A stretch of 64,000 nt of DNA from Zarea fungicola (Eukaryota; Ascomycota; Sordariomycetes; Hypocreales; Cordycipitaceae), in assembly GCA_900169235.1 (NCBI GenBank), contig FWCC01000298.1, positions 215,175 through 279,174 on the forward strand. The letters run 5' to 3'. Positions 10,601 through 20,961 of this stretch are shown here, piece after piece. The notes beneath the pieces are model-generated. The model saw only the letters and a program-made list of their open reading frames with translations, ran no database searches and was not told where the DNA came from. The number at the start of each line of letters is the position of its first letter. Position 1 is the first letter of the stretch. The translations under genes and the position numbers were made by a program.

Positions 10601-13600
10601 TGACTTGCCAAACAAAGCTGGATGATGTAGCCGCTGAAAAAAAAAAAAAAGGCCTTGACTAGCTTGGTGTAGATTAACGTGGGTGGCTCCAGGCTCTGAG
10701 ATTGACATACATGTGAGAGATAAGATCGTCAACTTCGGTTCTTCTCATGATGCAGCTTCAACGGCTCCATATTCGGCAGAGCATTGATCCAAGTCTTCAG
10801 TTTTGGTAGCGCTGGCATCTGTGGCTCCGAGGCACGCTAATATGATAGCGCTGTTGGGTTGCACCCCACGCGCCTTGTCCATCATCTCCTGCATAGTACT
10901 ATTCATCAAACAGGCTTAGGCGCTCTCCAGTCGAGCCAAGGCCCGTGGAGAACCTGCTTCTAGTCCTTCTACTGGCGTTCCACGGCGCGCCGCAGGGTGG
11001 TGGTCTTCACGTCCTCCATTTGCCGAACGACGTTATCGTTCGAGTGAGAGTGAGGGGTGTGCTCCGATCATGATGTCTTGCGTTCTCGGAATATGCTCGC
11101 AAGTGTCACAATTTCAACTAAACAGCATGGCTCGTAGAATCTCCATTGGTAATTAGCATTGACAACCTTTACCTCGCAGTGCATGAGACGGTTAACTTTG
11201 TGACAGGGTCGCGCCAAAAAAAAAACGTGGCTTGCCATCGACTGACTCGGTGGGCTACCAGCGGTGCTGGGTCTGGGTCCCTGTATTTGATTAGCCTATG
11301 GAGGTCGTGGGGATGCCCCAAGCTGTGCCTGTCAGACACACCAGATACAAGGGTCCTGGAAAGCTAGGTGGGTGCGCATACGCACCAAGAATGGAGATCG
11401 AAACAGTCTTAGTTAATCGAAGTCACCGTTCGGGATAAAATAGCTATTTCGGGTTGGGAGCATCCGATAGGAAAGGAGAACAGAAAGAGACTGAGAGGGA
11501 CGGACGCCACGAGGATCGGCTGACATTGCATTTCCTTTGATCCAATCTCTCCAGCTTACTGCCACCGATGTGCCTGTTGGTGCTCGCATGGTGGACAGGG
11601 GAGCCTTGCTCCGGTTGTGCGACTCCATTGTAGAGAGCGGAAGATGCTGATACCGGTACCAGGAAATGTCTCGGGAGAGTGGCTCAACTGTCGGTCATTT
11701 TGTGTACTCCATCATAGCAGATGAAACACAGGGAGGGAATGGATTTTAACAGTCCCCTGTGAATGGAAGAGAGAGCCGTTACGTGCATGACAAGTCGAGT
11801 GAACTAGATAAATTAGCCAGTTGTTGTACTAAAATGCGGCGCACACATCCGCCCCTCCAAGTTCGGTACCTGAGTGAGCGGGGTGGGTGTGCAGAGGCAA
11901 CAGGAAGTTTGCTGGCATTGGCTGGGAGCACTTATGTACAATTAGTTACACCATCGAACTGGTTGCGGTTCCCAGCCATGAGTTCCAGTTCATTCTGAGG
12001 TTGAGGCGAAAGACTCTGCAACTTGGTATCAGTCGCATGGCGGGTGATAGAGACACCAGTCGAATCCCGTACACCAAAATGGATGCCAAGAGTCCCAGGG
12101 TCAATTCCAGTGGCGGAGAGCCACAAAGCGAAAGTTGGAAAAGAGTCGCAATGTCGAAGCCAGTGCCGTTGCCGATCATCCAAATACTTTGACCTGGGAG
12201 CTGCGGGTGGATGTCGAGTATTGTCTGTGCCATGTCTGTCAGAACCCAACCCACGAAGGTGGCGGCCTTTTAGCCACTGCATTGTGCCGGGGTTGGCTGG
12301 ACCGGAGGGCTGACGACATTTCTCCTGCGAGAAGAGTCTGCTGGTAGGACCGAGAGCAACAGCCCCGAATTCTGGTTGTTAATGCTGCAAGATTGGAGGG
12401 GCGTGGACGCTACTCCGTACCTACTTAGACGGTACTTCCCACGTTTGAGGCCCATCTTGACAGCCGGGCCCACGCCCCCTACAGCTAGTGAGGCAAGAGG
12501 TGAGCTTCATAGAGGGTCTTGCCATCCCGGGGGAGAGTGCGCGTGTCTGGATGCTCGATACTAAGGCAAGGCGGTGCAGTTGGAATCAGAAAGAGGCGGC
12601 CACGCCAGTCAAGCCCATGTCGGTCCAAGATCGTTGAGCACCCCCAGTCAGACTGGCTTGCGGGCATTGTGCTGGCTGCTGTTGTATTAGTTAGTAGTCC
12701 TGTCCAGTCCACACATAAGGCAGAGCAGCCCTGCCTTTTAGCCTTTTTCCGTCAGAATACTTTTACAAGTTGTCGCAACTTGTTTTCTTATTCTTTTCTA
12801 TTTCCACTCATATAGTAGCGGGATATTTTCAGATTCAGCCCTGCAGTTGCTTGTTCTGCTGTCTGCAGGCCATTGCCAGCCCGCCCAAACATACAGAGAC
12901 CACCGACGGTATATGCCAACGGCCGGAAACCGGACTTATAGGTACGACGCCGAGCGGAAACCTGCGCTGCAGTCTGTGTGTATAGCGGGAGACTCGACTC
13001 TCACTTTTTATCGATTGCCAAACATCGATTTGCGATACTGAAACAGGCAGCAACCAGGCGTGTCAATGTCGTGACGGCCAGAGTGCTGTGTTTGTGAGCG
13101 CAAGCAAGCTGCCAACTACTACTGCCTGCCAACTTTAAAGAAAGTGACAAACCACAAAACGGACGAGCCACCCGAACCAGCCTTACCTGCCGCACCTGCC
13201 GCACCTGTCGTACCTGCCGTACCTGCATTCCTGTCGTGCTGCGCGGTACCTGCGTTTTGTACCTAGTAGTAGCCTGTCCTGCCTCACCTTGCCATGGCCT
13301 CCGCTGGCAGGCCGCAAGCTGCAAGGCAAGACAGCGCTTCTGCAGGCGGCCGTCAAGCCTTTGCTGGCGGTTCGACTCATGCTTTTCGTAAGTCTACCTA
13401 CAAACTTCAAACTAGCTTTGCTATGCAAATAGCTTCAGCTTCAGCTATCCCCGTATTTTTTTTGTTGCTTTTCTTCTCCTGTAGCTACGGCTTCTTTTTG
13501 AATCTCCCCTCGTTTGGTTGTTTTAGATGGTGTTTCAACTGGCGTGGCGCTATGGGCAGTGGTGGTACCACAACAGTCCAACGGCTGTCTCATCGGGCGC

Positions 13601-13886
13601 ATTCTAAGCTTCCAAGCTAAAGGGTGATTGTGATTATAAGCTACAGGGCACACACTGGAGGCTGTTGCCCAACAAACCTAGTGGAATGTCGAGTCCACTT
13701 CCCCGCCACGCACCAGTCCCTAGGCAGGCATTAAAATCAGTCCTCGCTCGTCTGTCCTGTTTGCAGCTTTTCCTTCACCACCTGGGCCTTCTTCCATGCT
13801 ACGACGGCAACAGTCCTTACTTGTGGCCGTCTGCTCTGTGCTGTTAGACATGCAATCACATTCTCAGCAACCATCTTTTTGTTACA
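7628..13886. other. Gene desert, about 6.3 kb
   Basis: No recognisable protein family on either strand and no tRNA or rRNA. Open frames are short and scattered, with stop-rich stretches throughout. Contents noted: a five-copy 9-bp tandem repeat at 13184-13228, and a possible tiny spliced gene at 13294-13627 (see findings). The length is unusual beside the dense gene spacing to the right. It could be the promoter of the genes on either side, degraded repeat DNA or a non-coding transcript; the sequence does not decide. Confidence 0.45.
13184..13228. repeat. 9-bp tandem repeat, five copies
   Basis: Unit TACCTGCCG with one-base variants (TACCTGCCG, CACCTGCCG, CACCTGTCG, TACCTGCCG, TACCTGCAT), without spacers. 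It lies about 650 bp before the SDR-like gene and just before the possible small spliced ORF. Confidence 0.75.
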
Positions 13887-15108
13887 ATGGCTGACAGCTC
13901 CCCGCCACCTACAGCCACGCATAACTCGCCCCGAACATGGCTTCTCACAGCTGCCCTGTCGCCGCTTGCTGTCCGCCTTATTCGTCAGCTGCTGGCCCAC
14001 GGTGACTACGTTGTTGCGTGCCTGCCGCCTCACGAGATCGAAGACGACGATAGAAGCTCCGAATTTCGCGAGCTAATCAGCGAATGCAAGAGCAGTCGAA
14101 AGGACCGCGACGGCTGGAAGAATCGTATTCGCTCCATTAGATGCGACGGGCGGGTCATCAGCGGCTGCGGTGCTGCCATCGAAGAAGCAGTCCAAGTATT
14201 CGGACGGATTGATATTCTACTTTGCAGCAAATCAGAAGGTAGGCCAATCCAGAACACCTACGATCGGGTTCCTCGAGACAGCTGGCTAACGAGAGAACCT
14301 GCAAGCCGTAATCGGGACAGTGGAAGAGCTGTCAAATACTCCCAGCACCCAGAACCTTGTACGAGACCAATTCGAAACCATATTCTTCTCCCAGGTCAAT
14401 TTCATCAAGGCTGCCCTGCCGCTGTTCCGATCGCAGCATACTGGCCACATAATTGCGCTAACGAGCATCGGTGGCCACATTGGCACTCCTGGCATGTCCG
14501 TCTACACTGCAGCCACATGGGCGTTGGAGGGATTTTGCGACTCCTTGGCGTACGAGGTGGCTCCCTTCAACATCAAAGTAACCATTGTGCAGCCCAACAA
14601 GGAGATTCAATCCCTGACAAACCGCATCACATTTGCGCCGCAAATCGCTGCCTACGCGCCAAACTACAATCCGGCGCCCAGCGTTCGCGATATGCTCGTC
14701 AACGTACTCAATGCAAACCCCGACACAGTAATGCCTCCTGTATTGGACACGCCCGACTCACCCATCACGCCTGAACCTGATCTGCAGTCAATGTCGTTGG
14801 ACCCAGATCCCGGCATCGGTGACATTCTCCACCGGTACCCTGCATTACCGCCTGCTGCTCTGGATAAGCTCGTTGCAGAGACCGTACATGCACTCACAGC
14901 AATTGGCGGACATGAGAACCCGCCTTCACGGCATATTGTTGGTACCGAGGGAGCGTTTGCTGTGCAAGAGAAGCTAAAGACGGTGGTGGAAGAGATGGAG
15001 GACTTTGTGGAGGCAAGTCTTGCCGTGGACATTTTCGAGAGTGAGCTGAAAAAGGAAGCCCGCGAGGGAAGAATTGAACCCCAAGATCTTGGACCATCAT
15101 CTGCATAA
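13887..15108 (+). CDS. SDR-fold protein with degenerate catalytic motifs
   Basis: Two exons (13887-14238 and 14306-15108, intron 67 bp) give 384 residues. The fold is that of a short-chain dehydrogenase/reductase: an N-terminal strand and helix, a GRIDILL segment, then IIALTSIGGHIGTPGMSVYTAATWALEG. The catalytic set is broken. The cofactor turn that should read TGxxxGxG reads LTAALSPLA (no glycines), and the YxxxK motif reads Y184-T-A-A-T188, so the lysine is lost while S171 and Y184 remain. A C-terminal extension of about 150 residues is acidic and partly helical. I infer a non-catalytic relative, acting perhaps as a binding or scaffold protein, or an enzyme with altered cofactor use. The splice junction restores the SEAVIGTVEEL segment, and the ATG at 13887 starts the conserved region closely. 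It is followed 550 bp later by the Trs120 gene on the same strand. Confidence 0.85.
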
Positions 15109-15658
15109 GGTAGCCTGAGGGATATGGGTGTTGTGTTTTGTGGCGGCATTTTGGCCTGCATGACTGCGCTGGAGTTGGCGTCTCTTTTTGAATACCCCAT
15201 TTCGTTTCATATTTTTTTTTCTTAAAAAAAAAATCAATACAACCATCACTTCATGAGCAGCTACATACAGCTCGAGTCTTAAACTATGAAATTTATTGAA
15301 AATAGATAGCTCATGCCATAGCGGTGGTACCTGCTACCTCTCCTATTCCTAGCTTGTTGGTGGCCCCCAACACGGCCGCGAAAGCCAGCGCTCCCCACCA
15401 CAATTTAGGTGGCCTCGCGGCGCAGACCGACATCTTCAAGCCTCCCCAAGCTTCGCGACCACATCCCTGTGACGCAGCTTTCTACAGCACATCTTAACGG
15501 CAGATGCAACTTGCCGTTGCCTCGCAGTATTTCCCGAACACTTTTGTTTTCATTTTTTTTTTAATACCTAGTGCCTGCTCCTGAGCGGCTCGTCGAGACG
15601 ACACCAGCCCCGCTGAATTTCCTGTACAAAATCATGGTGCAGGACACCAAGTGCTAGA
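15109..15658. other. Intergenic region before Trs120
   Basis: No gene seen. It holds T- and A-runs (15210-15235) consistent with the 3' end of the SDR-like gene, then the presumed Trs120 promoter, with a further T-run at 15550. No clear TATA box. Confidence 0.45.
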
Positions 15659-18600
15659 ATGAGCCTGGACCCTTTGCTTCCCATTGCGCCCGCAAGGGTG
15701 AAGGCTCTTCTTCTACCTGTTGGGAAGGTAAAGGCAGACAGATTCTCATCCTTTGTCGACAGGCTGCAGAGCGAAAATGTCGTCTACCTACGAGACATCA
15801 CGGCGGACAGCCGGCCGAATAGGAGTAAGTAGCAACACGCCACCTTGGACAGGTCTCTATTGCGAAGACCAACACGTGGAAGCCAGTGTAAATCTAATTC
15901 CATCTTTCGAATAGACATGTTCTCACCTCTTGCCTACCCCGACGGCGTCATCCTCTACGACCTAATCTCCCACGCGCCGCCACCGTCACACCTAGCGCTC
16001 TCGCCGTTCGACCTCTATCGTGAGCCGCTCGTGGTCATCGCCATTGCGGATGGAAGCGAACTTGCAGATGCGACATTCAGCAAGCGACATTCCGCAAACG
16101 GCGCTGCTCTCTCAATGATCGAGCGCAACCTGCGCGCTTTGTACCAGGAGCTCGAGGATATCCGTGACATCTACCCCAAATCTCTTGTCCATCAGGTACT
16201 AGTATTCGACTATGTACCGCCTACAGGCGAAGTTCACGTCCCAGAGGACATAAGTACGATACCGCCGTTGGAAAACTCCAAACGGACGACAATCAAGACT
16301 GTCATGTGCAGCATTTCCTCCCTGCTGCTTGCGGAAATGACCACACTAGCCAAGTCAGTCGAGGCCATGACCTCGATAGACTCTCCCGGGTCATATGCTG
16401 CCAAACAAATGAGGGTCACGGAAGATTGGTCGAACGGTTCTCGACGAAATTCGCATTTGCCACAGCATCTTATCCGATCAAGCTCGATATCCAACGACCG
16501 AGCCCCGTCGCGGATGTCTCTGCCGCCCGTACCCACGCGAACACAATCAGTATCCAACGGATCGACCCCTCGACCGGAAACACCAGTCCAGGTTGAACGT
16601 CGAAATAGCGCCGCAGCCTCCGCCGATGGCCATGCGAGCGCACCGACCAGCTCTCCATCATCTCCAGAGCCCAAGATCCCACAGTCAAAGAGTGGTGACG
16701 TTTCGCGCGACGCGAGCCGTGACAGGGTCTCTGTGCAAGGTTTTGGTCCAGGCGGAGCCAACGATCGATGGAGGATGCGAGGTAAGGGACGCGCCGGCGT
16801 CGTCATCGGATCCCTGTACTTGCAGGCGGGCCGATGGAGCGATGCGCTCAGAGAACTAAGTGAGGGAGCTCAAGTGGCGCGCTCACTGAATGACCACATT
16901 TGGCACGGAAAGGCACTTGAGCTGATTTTAATAAACCTTTTCCTCCTCGGCTGGCTGAAGCTGGACTTCCAGGTACCCATCGTCTGCTTGCCACCTCAAG
17001 AGCGGCCTACCTCACACCCCAAGGCTGAGGAATACGTCGACCCGAACCAGCCCAAGCACCTGCGCAACTTGCAGGTGCTTCTACCTGAGCTTCTAGAGAG
17101 AATTCTCAGCCTCTATTCAAGATTATCAAGCGAAAGCTTACCACCTCTTCCCTTCTCAGAAACCACCATTCGGTTTTGCAAGATTCTAGCTGCGCTTCAT
17201 AGCTGCAACGGTGTCTTGAATCAACGATCCCTTGATATGATTGTTATTGGCAAGCTTCCCGAAATCCAGTTGACCACATCGCCCAGACTCAACGTTACGC
17301 CGAGCCGTCAGCATATTCTCAATGTGCTGTTCAAGGCGTTCCCCTCGTCAGCGACAGAGCTGCTCACCACGGCCGATCGAGTCCAGATACTAAGCGGAAT
17401 CGCTGCAGTGCTTGGCCATGTTGGATACCATCGCAAAAAGGCCATGGTTACGAGAGAACTCGTTTCTGTCCTGATTGGTGGCTTGGTCGAGGCTCGCACA
17501 AGGGGTGCCGCCGACGCCGGTGTTCATCCCGCGGCAGGGCTCATACCTCTTGCCTCTGGTGCCGACAGAACTAGGGGTGCTGTGGCGCTAGATCTCGGGG
17601 AGGCTGATATTGAGCAGGGTATCGAGGCTTTTCTCGAGCTGCTCTGCCGATCGTACGGTGTTGTCAGTTTTGATCCAATGAGCAAGAACGTCGACCCGGC
17701 GGCAGATGCCAACGAAGATGTAGATGCTCTCGTCATTTCGAGAATTCAGAGGCAACTAGCTACGCGATTCTTTGGCTTCCCAGAAATCAAGCTGAATATT
17801 TTGCGCTCCTGCATTAACTTTGCCGAGGCGCTTCCTGACTTCAAAGGCGTGCTCAAGTTTTCCAGTGATTTGTTGCGCACGGCCGGCTCTGGTGTCGCGC
17901 CGGCGTCTAGAAAGGAGCATACTCCTCCACAAATCTTCAAGGAGGAACAAGTGCGCTTGACAGCTAACATGTCGCGCACTTGGGCGCTCGCCCAGCGTCT
18001 CGGTATGAATCATCTCAATGCTGAGTATTGGGACGAGTTCCTGGTTCGAGGCATGGAGCTGGAGCCGCTGCCCCTAACCAGAACGCCCATACCACACGCT
18101 CGTAGTGTCTTGCCTGGAGCTACCGCTAGCCGTGCTTCGCAGGACGTCAACCCCTTCATCTACAATCCGTTTCTGAAGGAGGCAGCGGAAACGGCCGCCA
18201 AGAACCTCGTGGCTGGCGAAATTGCCAACTTCAAGGTCACTTTACAAAATACATATGATATTGAGGTCGAAATCGAAAGCATTCAAGTGGAAGCAAAGGG
18301 AGTCGAGTTTGAGGCTCTACCAAGTCAAGTTACTCTCGGGCCGTATCGGACTCAGACTGTGATTCTCCAGGGGCGCCCGAAAGCCCCGGGAACTATCGAC
18401 ATTGTTGGCGCAAGAATTAGGGTGCGCGGCTGTCGCGAGCGCCTTTTCCCAATCTTTAGCAATTCTTGGACCCCGCAGCGAGTGGACAAGGTCAAGGCGA
18501 AAGGACTGGCTTCCCTAGAAATCGGTCCTCCTGTGCCGAGCAAAGGCAAACCCACAACCCGCCAGCTCTCTGCGGATACTCTCAGCGTCAATGTTGTGCA

Positions 18601-20080
18601 GGCCCAGCCGCTCATCGTGGTCAAATCTACGACGCTATCGCAATCGTCCGTCATGGTGCTGGAAGGAGAGCGGCATGTATTCTCAGTGACATTACAAAAT
18701 CTGTCTTCCACTCCCGTCGACTTTATGCTCTTCTCATTTACGGACTCCACACAGGGGCCACTGCAAGCAGCGCTCAGTAGCAGAGATGCTCCTGCCACCG
18801 AAATGTACGAGTACGAGCTTATTCTTATGAAGAAGCAGGCGCTGCGGTTACCAAAGAGTGAGCCGAACCGACACATCGCCCCGGGCGGCGAGGCGACTTT
18901 TGATTTTGAGATTCTTGGCAAGCCAGGCCTAACAAACGCGGCTATTCAGGTCGACTACACCTATCTTGGTGTTCCCATTGACGAGATTACGGAGCAGTTC
19001 TTTACAAGACAGCTTTCTCTAGACCTGGCTGTGACAGTTAATGCCAGTGTCGAACTGTCGAGGATAGATGCCCTCCCTGTCTATGGCGGAATCCCACAAA
19101 GCTTACTGGATCGTGTTGGCGGTACTGCGTCGGCTACGGATGAGGAATATTGTCTGTTGTCAGTGGATATGCGCAATTCATGGCCTAGCCAGATGGCTAT
19201 CCGACTCGAAAGCAGCGAGGGAATGGCAGTCGAGGACAATATCCTCCCCGGAAAAACGGCACGTCTTGTCCTGCCCGTCAAGCGTATTCTGCTGGATGAT
19301 CCACATGCACCCGTGCCGAGCCTGAATCCTAAAAAGACTAGGCAGTTTGTTGTTAGCTCGAGCAAGATCTCGCCCGAGATGGAGCGAGCGAACCGAGAGG
19401 CGTTTTGGTACCGCGAAAGGATCCTTGATTCGCTAAAAGCCACCTGGCGCACCACGTCGGCGCCGAGAAAGAATGGCGTCATTGACCTGCGCAACATTCG
19501 ACTGACGACGCGCATGATTGAGGCGATTAAAATTGACGAGGTGGATATTCGCATGTCTATGCAGCCTGCCAGTGAAACCACAACAACACAGGCAGAGACC
19601 GTGGCAGCGGAGACACCAACTACGACGGGTACGAACGTGGCCATGATGGATGAATTTATGAACTTGAAGGTGCATATTACGAATAAGACGAACCGGCCCA
19701 TTCTACCGATGCTGCGGCTCATGCCGGCGCTCTGCCACCGGCCGCTGACAGTTGCGCTGGACTACACGCGCAAGTTTGCTTGGAATGGGACACTGCAGCA
19801 GCTTCTCCCGAAGGTCAAAGCAGGGGGGAGTCGGGACTTTGTGCTGGGCTTCGTGCCGCTGTGCCGCGGCGAGTTTGAGATAACCGCGTCGGTGGAGGAA
19901 GTTTTGGTGTGGGAGCCGGCGTGCAAGGCGGAAGAGGAGGAGGAGAAGCAGAAGAAGAGGAATAGCAGACCGAGGTCGAACACGCACGAGACAGCCATGG
20001 ATGCGGCGCTGGGGGTGAAGCAGCGGAGAATCTGGCATTCACGGCATCCATTTATGCTCTCGGTCAAGGATGGGGAGTGA
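15659..20080 (+). CDS. trs120: Trs120 / TRAPPC9, TRAPP II tethering complex subunit
   Basis: Two exons (15659-15824 and 15915-20080, intron 90 bp) encode 1443 residues, a normal length for ascomycete Trs120 (the hypercellular HypA of Aspergillus). The short first exon supplies the conserved N terminus (DPLLPIAPARVKALLLPVG), and the junction gives PNRNMFSPLAYPDG, which is continuous in the family; this fixes the start. The N-terminal half carries helical TRAPP-specific repeats, interrupted near residues 215-310 by a Ser/Pro-rich low-complexity insert. The second half is beta-rich with Ig-like segments. TRAPP II activates Ypt31/Rab11 at the late Golgi and is needed for traffic to the plasma membrane and for hyphal growth; this is family knowledge. 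The C terminus has a Lys/Glu-rich patch. A hairpin lies 63 bp after the stop. Confidence 0.95.
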
Positions 20081-20961
20081 TACGGGTAGAAATTAAAGCT
20101 ACATTAGTAGTAGCCGTGTACGATTCGCTAATGTACCTTGCGCCGATTCTTTACGAATCGTGGGCGATGGAATTAGAGAGAGATCCAGCGTTCCCGAATG
20201 CTCACGGCAAATGCAACAAGGGACATGGATGACAAGCACAGCCAAAAATGAGCTATTAATAAAAAGATAGTGAGACTCCATAACAGTAGGCTTAATGCTT
20301 TCTCCAGCGCCGGGAGAAGCATACCAGTACATGCAACATTCTTTGCCTGCCCATGTCTCAGGTTGCTCACCATAACTAATTCCGTGCCTTTTCCTATTCT
20401 TTGAGCGCATCTAGGACTGCCTAAATCGGAACCAGGTCCGGGTCCGGTCGGACGGCTTCCTGCGGGACTTGTACTACTAGTTAGCGCAAAGGGAAGTTTG
20501 CCCCTCGAATTGGCGGGCGGCTCATTATCTTCCAAAGTTGGAAGTGTTGAGTCAGGCTCAAGATTTTAGTGACCACTCTTTCGGAAAATCATAACTTTTT
20601 TCATGACTACAACGGTCGCTGGGATTCCTTTCTCAATTTATTCACGTTCTATCTTTACTGGGGAGGAATTGAAACTGTGCATATATCTACCAGTTGGGTC
20701 TTCTTCGTTTACTCCTCGTCGACCCGCCACAGGCTACGACTACCATTTTTGACTTTTTTGTGGCTTGCCGATGTCAACTGTGTCGGAGCAGACCAGGAAA
20801 AAAGGACTGACGAAGTGAGAGGACTTTTCGTAACAACGTCGAGATTCCCATCTCATTACCAACTCAAAAGGTGCCAAAGAGAGGGAACAGGTATCGGGTT
20901 CCTGTCTCATAACTCCTCAGGCAACAGCGTGGACATAGAATCGAGGATTTTTCCCCCACAC
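20081..20961. other. Intergenic region between Trs120 and PABA synthase
   Basis: No gene recognised. It contains the Trs120 3' end with a small hairpin (CGATTC-TTTAC-GAATCG, 20144-20160). It also holds a long stretch that stays open in the PABA synthase frame from about 20569 but has no in-frame ATG until 20962. A separate upstream ATG at 20602 opens a short frame that ends before the gene. Confidence 0.5.

Noticed and set aside
13184..13228. Short tandem units as a CRISPR array
   Set aside because: Units are 9 bp with no spacers, and the genome is eukaryotic.
13372..13382. GGTTCGACTCA, close to a tRNA B-box
   Set aside because: No A-box at the right distance and no acceptor or anticodon stem around it.
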